Shown piece after piece: positions 1-10,817 of a DNA stretch of 64,000 nucleotides. The translations under genes were made by a program, and so were the position numbers. The notes beneath the pieces are model-generated. The model was not told where the DNA came from, did no database searches, and saw only the letters and a program-made list of their open reading frames with translations. Numbering within the stretch: position 1 is the first letter of the stretch; the number at the start of each line of letters is the position of its first letter. Origin of the DNA: Tigriopus japonicus (taxonomy: Eukaryota > Arthropoda > Copepoda > Harpacticoida > Harpacticidae); assembly GCA_010645155.1 (NCBI GenBank), contig CM021321.1, positions 3,419,126 through 3,483,125 of the forward strand, read 5' to 3'.

Positions 1-119
1 AATAAGCAGATTTAATTTATGGTTTAGATCAGTGTTATGTCCAATCAGCTTGTTTTTCTCTAAGAGTAATTGTGATGATTCGTTTCCACAAAAAAGGCTA
101 AAAGGATTGAATTGAAATC

Positions 120-492
120 AGTAGTGCCTTGTCTGAACTTGACCCAAACGGCAACAGTTTCGATGTTTTAGAGAGGGAATGTCTCTAAGACAAGGGTCGG
201 CACCCAGTTTTGGGTCAAGGCCCACGAAATTCGATTCGTGTTGTCTGGGGTCCACTAAACAGGCATTGGTAGGTTCAGGGGCCCACAAATTAGCGATCAA
301 AGAGCTTTGGGCCCACAAGCACAGTACAATGGATGGCTCTCGGGTCCACTATTTTGGACTTTCTCCATAGCTCCTTGGCCCATCAACGACCACCCTTGGG
401 CCCACATTTGGGCCGCGGCCCGCCAGTTGCCGACCCCTGCTCTAAGACATCAAATCGGTTGCTATCTGGGTCAAGTTCAGACAGGCACTACT
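120..492. mobile_element. Foldback/inverted-repeat element interrupted by a hAT MITE
   Basis: The outer ends are inverted copies: AGTAGTGCC at 120 and GGCACTACT ending at 492. The complementarity continues inward, with CTGAACTTGACCCA at about 133-146 matched by TGGGTCAAGTTCAG near 467-480. The two arms are roughly 120-182 and 448-492. A second element (191-439) sits between the arms, so this outer element is the older host. I could not identify a target duplication for the outer element, so its superfamily is unknown. Confidence 0.6.
191..439. mobile_element. hAT-type MITE (249 bp) with perfect 8-bp TSD
   Basis: The left end is CAAGGGTCGGCACC and the right end, reverse-complemented, is CAGGGGTCGGCAAC, a classic hAT terminal repeat. 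The element is flanked on both sides by CTCTAAGA (183-190 and 440-447), a perfect 8-bp target duplication. The interior contains several GGGCCCA-like motifs and has no coding capacity. It is inserted inside the 120-492 inverted-repeat element. Confidence 0.85.
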
Positions 493-714
493 TTTAGGCT
501 CTATTAGAAACATTGCAATACGTCTTTTTTCCCTTCCGTAACTTTAGAGCGACTATGGGCTGGGTGCCCATATCTATCCATTTTTCATCACCCCGATGAA
601 AAACACTGTTTCTAGATTTTTGAGGTTGGGAATAGAAAATTGGATTTGGGAATTCTTCACATGGCGAAAAGACAAAATAGTAGTAACATTGGTAATGACT
701 TCGTATCTTTTCTC

Positions 715-984
715 TAGGATTAGGAAAAAGTTGCAAAGTGTAACTTACGAAATAATTTGTTTGATTTTTTTGGTATTTTTGGCCAAACTTATTTGTTTGT
801 TTTCGCAATAAAGTGCACCTTGAGCAAACAAATATTTAATCAGTTTATGGTTTGACCAAAATAATGGCAAGTAAATAGCAAAGTTTGCCAATTTTGATTG
901 CAACTTTTGGCAAAAATATTTTAAATCTTTCGAACCAAAACACTGCAAATTCAAGCCAAAAATAGTAACTTTATCCGAGCCCTA
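715..984. mobile_element. Possible hAT MITE of the TAGGGCTCGG family
   Basis: The sequence at 967-984 is the reverse complement of TAGGGCTCGGATAAAGTT, the same terminal repeat as the MITE at 58655-58808. A diverged candidate partner, TAGGATTAGGAAAAAGTTGC, starts at 715 (about 15 of 20 positions agree). No convincing target duplication is seen, so the left border is tentative. The short ORFs here look spurious. Confidence 0.4.
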
Positions 985-3563
985 CCTATTTTGTATGTGA
1001 AAATCTAGTCCATGAAGATGCAGTACTTTTAGACATGTGTGTAGGTTACACAAATGAGTGTGGGTTTTTATTGGTCTCTTCCAATAAAGCCAAAGCCATT
1101 CGTTTTCAAAACATACCCATATATTGGGAATCGCAGATACGAGCCACCTATTTGATTAAGTTCAACAGTTTTTTTTTCTCTTTCTGTGCGTTTTTGACTA
1201 ATTGTACCTACCCCCAAGAGCGATGTTCCAGATGCCTCAATTGTCTTTTGATATTTTTGCCGGCAAATTGTCTTTTCAATTCAATTCGACCTTTTGTGTG
1301 TCATGTAGTGATGATCTCGGTGTTCAAAGCTATCCCAAGTCTGCTTTATTTCAACCACCTCTCTTTAGTCTTTAGAGCCTCATGATAGCAATTATCGTTC
1401 TTAAGAAGGCTCTTTTTTGACAAGCGCCTCACACAACAGAAGTGAATAACTGCCAGGAACAAAGAACACGTCACATTATCCCCGTCTTAGGTACGGAGTC
1501 AGTACGTAGAACATGAACATCGTATGTACCTATGTTTTAGAACCTAGAGATAAATCACCCATTTTAAGGATTTCAAAGTCATGCTATTCCAAAGTTCATT
1601 TATTTCAACTAGCTCACCCCTTACTTGCAATACGAGCATATATCGCAAGTTCAGACAGCAGAACCACGATCTCGTGCAATCATCCGATGTATAAGAGTGT
1701 TGTGGGCTTTGCGTGTCAATTCAATTTTTCGATCCCTTGATTATCTATTGATTCTGCCGACCAATCTTTGTTGGGCGGTGCATTCTTGTGTAGTAAGCAA
1801 GTAGTACAATAATATCTGGCTAGGTGAGTGCTTAATGGTATTTGAACCGATCGAATACCAATAATGTTGGCACTCTTGGGAGGGCAGGATTCAATGGGAT
1901 AACGGAACCCGCGTTGTTTTAACACTCGAGAGTGCCAAAAGCACGGTTTCATTTATAAATCATGAAGGTGGGAGCCCACGAATCATCCTGGTCAGGTTGA
2001 AATCCTGAATGCGCCACTTTGACAGTCATTTTATGGGGTGTGTCAAAGGCAGAAATAAGCACGTGTGTCCCCGACCTGCACGTGGGACTTGTAATTTAAC
2101 AGAATTTAAAGCGAGCTTAATGTGAGAGGTCGGAACAAAGTCACGATTTACCTCTCCATAAAGTTTTCCTTCCAAAAATAATCGGCAAGATTTAGCAAGG
2201 GTGCATATGCCAGTCTGGAAGCAAACTGGTTTTCTCTTCCTGCTTGAAACCAACCACCAACCATTTGAGGAGTCTGTGTGTTCAATTGACGGCGCGTAGG
2301 ATTTCAAGCTCAGACAATTAAGGATTTATATTGCTGTTGGCATCAAAAATATTTATTAGGCAACGTAAATAAATGGCTGAACAAAAGTAACAACTGCAAA
2401 ACAGGGGGGAGGAAATGCATATAACAGTCTGGACCCAGTCATTTGACTCCCACCTGCATTCAACGTGTCAGAATAACGTCTCCTTCCCAGTTCAGACGCA
2501 AATTTCGTCTCACCCTCTGCTGACTTGTTAGCTTGTGTATCTTGAATGAAAGCGTGTTGGTCGGAAGTCGGACAATCTTTGTCAATTTGGCCACATTCAA
2601 ATGGTATGCATGCAAATAAACTGCCGTCGAGACTTGCGGAGGCGTGACATGAATTAAACGCTTGTAATTCACTTCAAAAGACGGTTAATCGAAAAGAGAA
2701 GGGCGGTAATTAATTTGCTCACTTTACGGCAGGCAAGATACATGGCTAGTTTTAATTTATCAGGGTGATTACCGCGTTAAACTGTTCAAAGGTGTTGCGA
2801 GGAGAGAAAAAGCTGGCGCATAAATTATTTTCCCTTTTCCGCGCGAATGATATTTTTGGCTTTTCAAGAGATGGGTATAAGACGCGAATGGAACAGGCTC
2901 ATTTATCTTGGGACTTAATTACCAACTACTTATGGGGCCTTCTGATTTATGGTTTCGACGAATCATCAATTCAAGTTTAACCTCACGAGGAGAAGGATGT
3001 CTTCATCATTAAGCATGCAACATACGTCAGTTCTTTATTTCCGAGTCAAAATGTGATTCCACTTCCACATTTAATTATGTGGTGCATGGTTGCAGCATGT
3101 TACGACACGAGATTTATGATTGGTATGATTACGGTTATCTTTATCATGATTATCATTGTTTTATTGTTGTTGTAGTTGTGACTGGTGAGCATTGCCAGAC
3201 GGCGGCGATTTTAAACGCGTAAACACTCGTCCGATTGTATTCTTTCTAGGGGTTTCGTCATTGGGCGTGGAAACTCCTTTCACATCCGTACACATGTACA
3301 CACTGGGAGAATTGCTTCATTTACTGATTTGGTCTCTTTTTTGATTAATGCCATTCAGGTCCATTGATTAGCTTTGGATGGCGACAATCACATTTCACAA
3401 ACTGTTCGTCTTCTTTTTCTCACTCAGGTTCGTCTTCCACCGAACAGATGGAGATTCGCTCGTGTTGTACATGGCGTGAACCGATGCCGGCCTATTCAAA
3501 TTAAATTGGATTTCTCAAGGACGGTTGTGTCCGGAGGCTAGCTAACACGGATGACGACGTCGG
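985..3563. other. Intergenic stretch downstream of the 949-residue gene
   Basis: No coding region is supported. The stretch contains a small hairpin (a 13-bp stem around TTGGCACTCT at about 1865 and 1940) and probably the 3' untranslated region of the minus-strand gene starting at 6413. On the minus strand AATAAA-type signals (TTTATT on the plus strand) occur near 3043 and 3158. Two loosely similar segments near 1327-1365 and 1578-1612 may be decayed repeat copies. Confidence 0.5.
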
Positions 3564-6413
3564 TTAAGTGCCAGAGAGGAAAATGATGGTCTTAAACCTC
3601 TGCGGTTCGATTTGATGTTGATGGTGCACCAACTCCTTATGGTAAGGACCGGCCGTGAGCCGCAAGTGATCTTGGGAGCCTCCACCAACGTTTCGATCCA
3701 GTCTGAGATCACTATGGCCGTGTTTTAAGCTTGTGTTCTTCACGAATTTGCGCTCGTTCCGATCATAGATGAAGTCATTGTCAATGTCGTGTCGATGGTG
3801 GTAGAAAGCGTCCTCGAAACGAAAAGTCGAAGGCTTCACTAAGAAACTGTGGCTCCGACTCCGGCCTTTGAGGCCACTGCTGTTCTTCGAGTTCTTGGAT
3901 GAATCCGATGGCGACGGCGTGTTTTCCCGGGAGACCGAATTCCGGGCGTCCGATCGTTCGAGACTTCGAAAGCCCAAATAGTCTCGGGCTCGATAGCGAT
4001 CCTGGCTTTGACTTTGTTGGTGTGGTTGAAATTTATTACTATAACGCGATTCGTCCAAGCGTGTGGACGTCAACAGGTTGTTTTCCGAGTAGGCCGGGTA
4101 AAGTTTCTCTTTCCTAAATTCTGTGATGTAGAGTGGTTGCCGGAATTCCACGTGTCCTCGGCGCGTTTCGGAAGCAAATCCAGTGTGTTGAGCCCCTTGG
4201 GACGTTTCTTGACTTACATCCTGGGACTCAAAGGTGGGATAGACCCTCCTCTCCCTGGGTTCGGGCACCCGCTCTATAGTGACTGGTCTCGACCGGCGAG
4301 AATGATTTGAATCCAATTCTTCCCTAGTGAAAGCATTGTGATTGCCTTGCTCCTGTTTGTGGTTATGTTGGTATCTCCGACTAGAATGGGACTCCTCAGT
4401 TTGACGGTAAGTCTGCTTATTCTGAAATTGCTGATGATTTCTGGTTTGTTGTTGAAGTTGTTGCCGTTCTTGAGGTTGATAATGCCGAATTCTTTGTTGT
4501 TGTTGTTGTTGTTCTTGCTGTTGCTTCTGTTGCTGGTCCTGCCAATGATGACTGGTCTGGTTTTCTTGGTAGGTTTTATGAGCTTCTTGGCGATCCTCTT
4601 GGTACGCACTTGTCTCCTCTTGACGTCGCTCATTTGCATAATGATGATTTTCCTCGTCTTGAAAGCGTTGACTTTGCTCTTGTTGATATTGTTGGTGTTG
4701 GTACTGATGATGCTGAGGCTGATTGTGACGATGGGAACGCCGATGTAAGCTTTGAGTGGAGTGAAAGCGGTCAATTAAGGGAGAGCTTTCCTTCTGGCTT
4801 CGTCTACTGCTCGCAATGGACCCGTTTTTCAAAAGAGGATAGTCGATTTGAGGCGAGGCCAAGTTAAAGGTACTATTATAAAGCCGTTGCGTATGAATGG
4901 CAGGATACTCATCTCTCGTGATGGTCGTGTGAGTGGTCCTCTCCATGGTTGGGTGGTAGGTAGTGGTGGTAGTTTTAACCACTTTCTCCTTCTCTTTCGT
5001 TAATGTTCGGCTGTAGTCTCCAGGGTGGTTCGAGGGATTCTGATACACTATGGGGATCGAGGTGAACGACATGCTTCGACGAACTCCTCGGTTTCCATGG
5101 GCAACTGGATTCGAGCTCTGTTGTTGAGGCATAGTATTGGTGTTGTTGTTATTATTGTTGTTGTTGCTTTTGCTACTGTAATGCCCATTGTGATCAAACT
5201 GGTACTTCCAGAGCCGTCCTCGGTTGGACCCACTGGAGGACGTGGTGAGACTCCAATCACTCCCGAAATGTTGCTCCAACCACTTGTCAGTCTCTTTCTT
5301 CCTAGTCTTTTCCTCTTTATAGAAATTCAGGGGCTTCTTTGTGAGCGCATCTTTTCTTTCGGCAGACTGAGTGGCATGCAATCTTCGATGGACCATCTCT
5401 CGGTTCTGCTTGATCCGATCCGACAATTCGTCCCAATCGAAACGGCCTTTTTGGAACTCTCGCTCCTCTGCGGTGATATGCTTGCCTTTTCCAATGAATT
5501 GGGCCTGTTTGAGGCTACGACTACCGGCAGGAACTCGATAGTACTCGGTGAAATCTTCATTCTTAAGATGGGAGTACTTTTGCTTGTCCTTAATGCAGTA
5601 GTCAGAGGGTGACCTTGTGGTATGGGAGCTAGTATCGGGATCCTCGCGATCGTTGATGACTTCATGCTCTTGAGTGCGATAAGTTTCCGTATACACTTTG
5701 CCGTTGTCCAACCGTCGGCTAATGTTGTGAATGTCCTCAGTGTCAATGATTTTCTTGTGGCGTTTTTGAGTATGCACTACTTTGGGCCTGGGTGCCACTT
5801 CACTGCGGCTCCTTGAGCTCTTTTTGATCACATCTCGAATGGGTCGATTCTCACGAATGGCCTTGTCCAAGGCCCTTCGAGAAATCCGTCCCAAGGGTTG
5901 ACTGGCTTTCGTTGTGGTTTCGTTCTCTTGGACATCATGGGTATTGATGATTCGAGTAAAACGATCGTCCACAATGTCATCGGAAGCACCATTTCTCTTG
6001 GAATGCCTGGCGTACTCCAACCTTGGAATGTGATCAAATCGATATCGACGACCATTGGCATCCCGATCGTCTTCACCGTAGTTCTCTTCATAGGTTTTGG
6101 TGTCCTCTACTCGATCCACCACGACCTCAGGACTGGCACGATCAATAATTCGACCATCGTTGAGCACCACTTGACGCTGAATGCGTTTCTCAGTATTTTT
6201 AGTGGTCTTGGTTTCGACCTTCCTCTTGGTGTAATAATCCGAGGAAAGATCATGGTGATCCACGAACCAATGATTCGGCGGGGACTTTGTCTTTTTCTTG
6301 GATAAATGGGATGCCATTGGTGAGGTCGACGAGGATGAAGTTGGTGAAGGCGAAGAGCCGTTGGTCGGATAGTGTACTCCGCGATAATATCGCCTCATAT
6401 CCGTACTCGGCAT
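3564..6413 (-). CDS. Low-complexity Ser/Gln/Asn/His/Arg-rich protein of unknown function (949 aa)
   Basis: This is one uninterrupted reading frame of 949 residues, by far the longest in the window. I chose the ATG at 6413 (context ACCAAGATGC, purine at -3). A GTG lies nine codons upstream and an in-frame TGA comes just before that. It has no signal peptide or membrane segment. Features in order: a Ser/Pro/Thr-rich N-terminus (about residues 17-40); charged basic and acidic stretches with repeated Tyr/Glu/Thr motifs (to about 300); a WLEQHFGSDW motif (about 385-395); an Asn run (about 415-425); Arg/Ser motifs such as RRSMSFTS; a long Gln/His/Tyr/Arg-rich region (about 560-700) with a Gln tract near 626-640; and a Ser/Arg-rich C-terminal part containing SRSHSFLV and a His/Asp-rich tail. 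The composition suggests an intrinsically disordered scaffold or cytoskeleton-linked protein, but that is inference; I do not recognise the family. Additional 5' or 3' exons cannot be excluded. Long ORFs on the opposite strand here are shadows of its triplet-rich coding sequence. Confidence 0.8.
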   Translation of the reverse strand: MPSTDMRRYYRGVHYPTNGSSPSPTSSSSTSPMASHLSKKKTKSPPNHWFVDHHDLSSDYYTKRKVETKTTKNTEKRIQRQVVLNDGRIIDRASPEVVVDRVEDTKTYEENYGEDDRDANGRRYRFDHIPRLEYARHSKRNGASDDIVDDRFTRIINTHDVQENETTTKASQPLGRISRRALDKAIRENRPIRDVIKKSSRSRSEVAPRPKVVHTQKRHKKIIDTEDIHNISRRLDNGKVYTETYRTQEHEVINDREDPDTSSHTTRSPSDYCIKDKQKYSHLKNEDFTEYYRVPAGSRSLKQAQFIGKGKHITAEEREFQKGRFDWDELSDRIKQNREMVHRRLHATQSAERKDALTKKPLNFYKEEKTRKKETDKWLEQHFGSDWSLTTSSSGSNRGRLWKYQFDHNGHYSSKSNNNNNNNNTNTMPQQQSSNPVAHGNRGVRRSMSFTSIPIVYQNPSNHPGDYSRTLTKEKEKVVKTTTTTYHPTMERTTHTTITRDEYPAIHTQRLYNSTFNLASPQIDYPLLKNGSIASSRRSQKESSPLIDRFHSTQSLHRRSHRHNQPQHHQYQHQQYQQEQSQRFQDEENHHYANERRQEETSAYQEDRQEAHKTYQENQTSHHWQDQQQKQQQEQQQQQQRIRHYQPQERQQLQQQTRNHQQFQNKQTYRQTEESHSSRRYQHNHKQEQGNHNAFTREELDSNHSRRSRPVTIERVPEPRERRVYPTFESQDVSQETSQGAQHTGFASETRRGHVEFRQPLYITEFRKEKLYPAYSENNLLTSTRLDESRYSNKFQPHQQSQSQDRYRARDYLGFRSLERSDARNSVSRENTPSPSDSSKNSKNSSGLKGRSRSHSFLVKPSTFRFEDAFYHHRHDIDNDFIYDRNERKFVKNTSLKHGHSDLRLDRNVGGGSQDHLRLTAGPYHKELVHHQHQIEPQRFKTIIFLSGT

Positions 6414-9400
6414 CTTGGTCGACTCAAGAGTGATGATCACTGCTCAAAATTTGAAAGTCACATTTTGCCGAGGAGGAGTTGGTTTGTGGTCCAGCACAAG
6501 AGATCACTGCAATCCCGAGGAGGAAATCATCACTGATCGTCATATTTCACCTCACATATCACCATTCCATCTTGGATTCGGCGAACCTTCAGTATGAATT
6601 GTTGATCAATCTCTTCTAGCAACAATATTTTTCTGCTCCGATCGCATGCGGAAATCTCCCGAGTAGTGTCTTCGTCCTCCACCAGATCCGAACTACCATT
6701 CTTCTCCTTCACTCTTGATCTTGGACCCGCACGCACATCTACACTCACGTCGTATCAGAGTGTTGTTGGTGCAACCATTGCACACACGGGCACAAAACCA
6801 AGCACCAACGCCGCTTCCATGTCTCATCATCATCATCATTGTCGTCGTCGTCGCCATCATCATCATCAGGACCTGAATTTTCAAGCTCAACGCTCGAAGC
6901 ACCTGAGCTCATGGAAGTGAGGAGCTAGTGTTTCCGAGTCTTTGGGAGATCCACAGAGGAAGCGGACTTCTCCAAGTTCATGTTGAGGCCGGCGCCCAAC
7001 AAAATTGCGTACGTACGGACGCCAAAAGAACATTTCCACCTCTACGTTGGATGTGGGCTACATATCCTCTACTCTTGGTCGATCAAGGCACTATTGTCAA
7101 CTCAGGCCCAGGAGCGAGAAGCGTAGAATCTGGGCGAGATAGGCTCATGGTTTTGGAGGTCAATGTTGCCTATCCTTCAGCACAAGCAAGTGAATGAGCG
7201 AGTGAGCGAGCGTGAACGGAAACTTGAATTACGGGCAACACAAACCCGAAATTCTACCTCTTTGGGGTCCTGAAGTAGCCAGATCCTGTCTTGGCCAAAC
7301 TAACCTACTACGGACGAACAAACTAGACTGTTCTCACCTTATTAAGGAGCGACTAAAACGCCTTGTCTGTTCAGAGGGGAAGTAGAACCATCAATGTGGA
7401 AACTAGATTCTAAATCAAATGCTGGCCTAAAGCACTCGAAATGCGGGGAAAAAACTTGTCTTAAATAACCCAAATTCTTGCTATGCAAGAGCAAACATCA
7501 GGATCAAGCCAACAATGCAACAGACCTAGTAAGAATTTGAAGTTTGTTTCCATCCTGTTTCCCTTCACATTTCTATAGATCTCTCACCAAAGAACCGGGA
7601 TCTATTCGGATCGACTGCAGAGTTTCCTCCAGTGGCCAAAGCTCATCTCCTCTATGAATGTTCGTTCTGTATTTGCTATGCTACCAACACTTCAAATTGT
7701 ATCTGAAGTGTTTGCCAAGGGCTGTAAAATTACACACATCATCTTCATCAAGCCAAACTTTTCCGCGCTTCACTAAATTCCTTGCCATGATTGAAAAAAC
7801 GGATTCAAGTCAGCGGCTCAACAACTTGAATCAAGAAAGGATCGACAGCTGCTCTGGGATCCAACGCCATTCATGAAAAAATAGTGCTTTGTTTCTTCCT
7901 ACCTTTTGCCGACAATTGCTATTTCTTTGACATGATCTCGGTTTAATTTTAGCCCTCACAAACAAAACAGACCAAGAGTGTCTCAAAGGACGTTTTGCCT
8001 CGTTCAAGAGCATTGATCTCAATTAGTGATCCGTTTGAAGGCATTTTTTCCTGTTACACAGGTCCAATCCAATGTGTTTTTTTTTCCACATTGGGAAGTG
8101 ACATTTAAGCTTTGATTTCCGTGACTCGAAGTAAGATTTGGAGCCCTCAATGGCTAATTATGACCCGAGATGATTGCGGCGAGCTCAGTGTGAAATGAAG
8201 GAACGATTCCATTATTTTCAGCAATGAGTCGACCACACAAAACCAGTCTGCAGCTGAACCTAATACATTGTAAACAGTGAGTTGACATGCCACTTTTTGA
8301 GATGGATCTGGGTACTTCCAAAGCGTCTTCGTCTTGGCATTCCTTAGCGTGAGAATGAGGGTGTTATTCAATCACTTGACAAATCAAGATCCCGTTAGTT
8401 CCAGCCTGGATTCATGAGTATCGTTCGTTCCCAGCATCGTCACTACCACCAACCAACCAAGCAGCATCCTCTTATTGCGACTACTTTAGAGCACCAACAA
8501 CGCCAACAAAAACTTGATGGAGACCCTATTGGCGACAGTGTGTCCCCACAGATGACACAGGCCAATCAATGAATTATCCTGGCTTTGGAATCAATGACTC
8601 AGTCAGACATGGGCACACAACTCAAACAGAGTTATCAGCCACTTCTTGAATGGAAACAAGCTTGTGGGGGAAGAAGCTGTACATGAGTATTGAATGAGTC
8701 GGTTGGCTCGTTTTTTTGACGTGTGACACCCAACAAAGTCAAATTTGTGGGCATGGGGAGGGTGCCAGAAAAAGGTGATTGAATCCCCTGATTTGGCCAA
8801 TTGATTCTGGCGGAGAGCATATTTGGATGGGCCTTTTACCATGGGCGCGACCGAAAACAAACAAGCAATTTATATACGATAATTGAAGGCGAAAAGGAGG
8901 GTCACACACGATGCCCTTGAAAATGGAATGTCTAGCGACTATTCAAGCTAAGGAGATGGCTGGCACATGATTAACCGTAAAGAGATGCGTCTAATTTGTG
9001 GGGATTGGGTAGCTCATGGCTCCATTTAAGCACATTGTTGAAGGAAATAGTTCGTTAGCATGGCTCAGAATAGTCTACCTGTTTTAGGAGATGGCTTCTG
9101 GATCACACAAGAGTGATTGGTTCAATAAAGACATACAGAGGTCGCATGGAAACCAGTATTGGCCTGTGTATAGAGGGTATAAAAACATTTCATAGTATTC
9201 AAAGTATTAGTTGATTTTTGGGGGGTTATGTTTTTCAAAGAAATGAGAATAATCTCTTCGTCCATGCCACCATTAAAAATTGTCAAATTAGTGGAAATCC
9301 AAAAAAAAAAACATTAATGTTTTTTTTTCGTTGGCGTTATTACCTACGGGTGCAAGTTTTGAAAGCCAAAGCCTCAGAAAAGGCCATCCCAGTGAGGATT

Positions 9401-9684
9401 AAAGTGATATGGCAATTATTTATTCCTCATTGTTTTATTTAGAAGTGGAAGAAGGCAAAAGTTAAAAAATACCAAAGGAACCTTCTTAGTACACCAAATG
9501 CCAGAAAAAGTATTTTTTAGTTGAAGTGGTAAGATTTTATATTTGCTAGCATATGTTTTACCCTTGTTCTACGAAATAGGCTCTTAAGAACCTGAGACGT
9601 TTTAGATTAAGGACCGAAACAAAAACTTGATTGTTAAATCTTCAAGAGTTCTAATGTTACGAGGGTCATCTGGGGTCTTCAATA
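6414..9684. other. Intergenic stretch upstream of the 949-residue gene
   Basis: This should contain the promoter and 5' untranslated region of the minus-strand gene. A CAT/CGT triplet run lies at about 6825-6868. The rest shows only short frames with no recognisable domain, plus simple sequence such as GAGC repeats near 7195. I see no further gene. Confidence 0.4.
6825..6868. repeat. Trinucleotide repeat (CAT/CGT)n
   Basis: A run of CAT triplets, then GTC/CGT triplets, then CAT triplets again. In one frame it would encode His and Arg runs, but the enclosing 84-codon frame shows no other coding signal. It lies about 420 bp upstream of the start codon of the minus-strand gene. Confidence 0.7.
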
Positions 9685-10817
9685 TGTAATGTAATGTAAT
9701 GTAAAAATAGTCTCCAGGAACCTGTAAGGTTATGTGAGAGACATCAGGTACAAGGAAAAGGAAAGAGGATTTTGTGATGCAATATCGGTTACATGAGTTG
9801 GCCCCCTCGTGAGGCGTCGTACCAAGATTTGAATTGGTTGATTGTGGTACAAGTTCGACCTTGCGAAGGAATTTTGTTCCATATTTTCACAGCTCGGATG
9901 GTAAATGAGAATTTTCGAACGTCGAGATTTGCTTTTGGGATCTTGAGGTTGTTTGCTGCGTGCGAACGTGTATTAATTTCATGTAGGAGTGGCTTAAAAA
10001 GGTCATTCCAATCTATGCCGTCCGTTCCACTCAACATCTTGAACACTTGGATCGCGTCTCCCCGCTCTCTTCGCATCTCCAAGCTCGTCAAACCTATTTC
10101 CTTAAGTTTTGCTTCGTAAGAGCCATTGAGTTCCGGAATCATGCGTTTTTGAACACCCTCTATGAGTTTCACATCCTTATGAAGCCACGGGTTCCAGAAT
10201 GGGGCTGCATTCTCGAGGTGAGGACGAACAAATGAGGTGTAGATATTAACAAGTGTCTCTCTTTTCCTAAAAGAAAAAGTTCTCTTTACTTGTCCAAGAA
10301 TTGCGTTGGCTTTCTTGACAATGGATGCTACGTGAAGCGATGGCTTGAGGTTGTCTTGAATTAAGATTCCAAGATCTTTGTGGCTCTCTACTGCTTCCAA
10401 GGGGGTTCCATCAATTTCATATTGTTGCCGACCATTTTTGTGTCCAAAGTGAATTACTTTGCATTTGGAGACATTGAAGCGCATGCCATTCTCACGACAC
10501 CACTCTGTTAATCGATTAATATCACTTTGAAGTGCTTTGTGATCGTTTTTTCCTGGTTGTATGGCTCGTCCCAATTTCGTATCATCAGCATAAGTTCCAA
10601 GGAATGAGGGACGTTTGATAACGGAAGACATATCAGACACATATATCAAAAACAAGATTGGGCCAAGGACACTTCCTTGCACAACCCCACTTTCGACGAA
10701 TGTCCAATCTGATGATTCTCTATTTATTGTTACCCGTTGTTTTCGGCCTGATAGCCATTCCTTAATCCATGCAAGAAGTTTGCCTGAATATGCATACCAT
10801 ACCTTAAATTTTCCGTT
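9685..10817 (-). mobile_element. 5'-truncated non-LTR retrotransposon (LINE) with pentanucleotide tail
   Basis: The element reads on the minus strand. Its reverse transcriptase is cut off at the 5' end near 10817, where an in-frame TAA ends the similarity. The 3' end is a short (ATTAC)n run at 9685-9702, typical of LINEs that end in a simple repeat. The region between the last stop codon (9789) and this tail is its 3' untranslated region. Confidence 0.85.
9789..10817 (-). pseudogene. Reverse transcriptase fragment of a CR1/Jockey-like LINE
   Basis: An open frame of about 342 codons carries the second half of a reverse transcriptase. It contains the block VVQGSVLGPILFLIYVSDM and the catalytic box TYADDTKL, whose paired aspartates bind the metal ions. 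Upstream of these is GKLLAWIKEWLSGRKQRV. The C-terminal third has the conserved LINE features RPHLENAAPFWNPW and EGVQKRM, then an arginine-rich segment and a terminal IPS/FKSWYD motif. No endonuclease domain and no N-terminal RT half are present, so this is a dead 5'-truncated copy, probably made by incomplete target-primed reverse transcription. Initiation would need a non-ATG codon, another sign that it is not a host gene. The assignment to the CR1/Jockey group is from motif style only. Confidence 0.88.

Noticed and set aside
4338..4748. Leu-rich 136-codon frame on the plus strand
   Set aside because: It is antisense to the Gln/Asn/His-rich coding region of the 949-residue gene. The CTG/TTG triplets opposite CAG/CAA create the Leu runs.
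5025..5612. 195-codon hydrophobic frame on the plus strand
   Set aside because: It is antisense to the same intact gene, with no domain and no independent support.
6666..6920. 84-codon frame with His and Arg runs
   Set aside because: The runs come from a CAT/CGT triplet repeat and nothing else supports coding.
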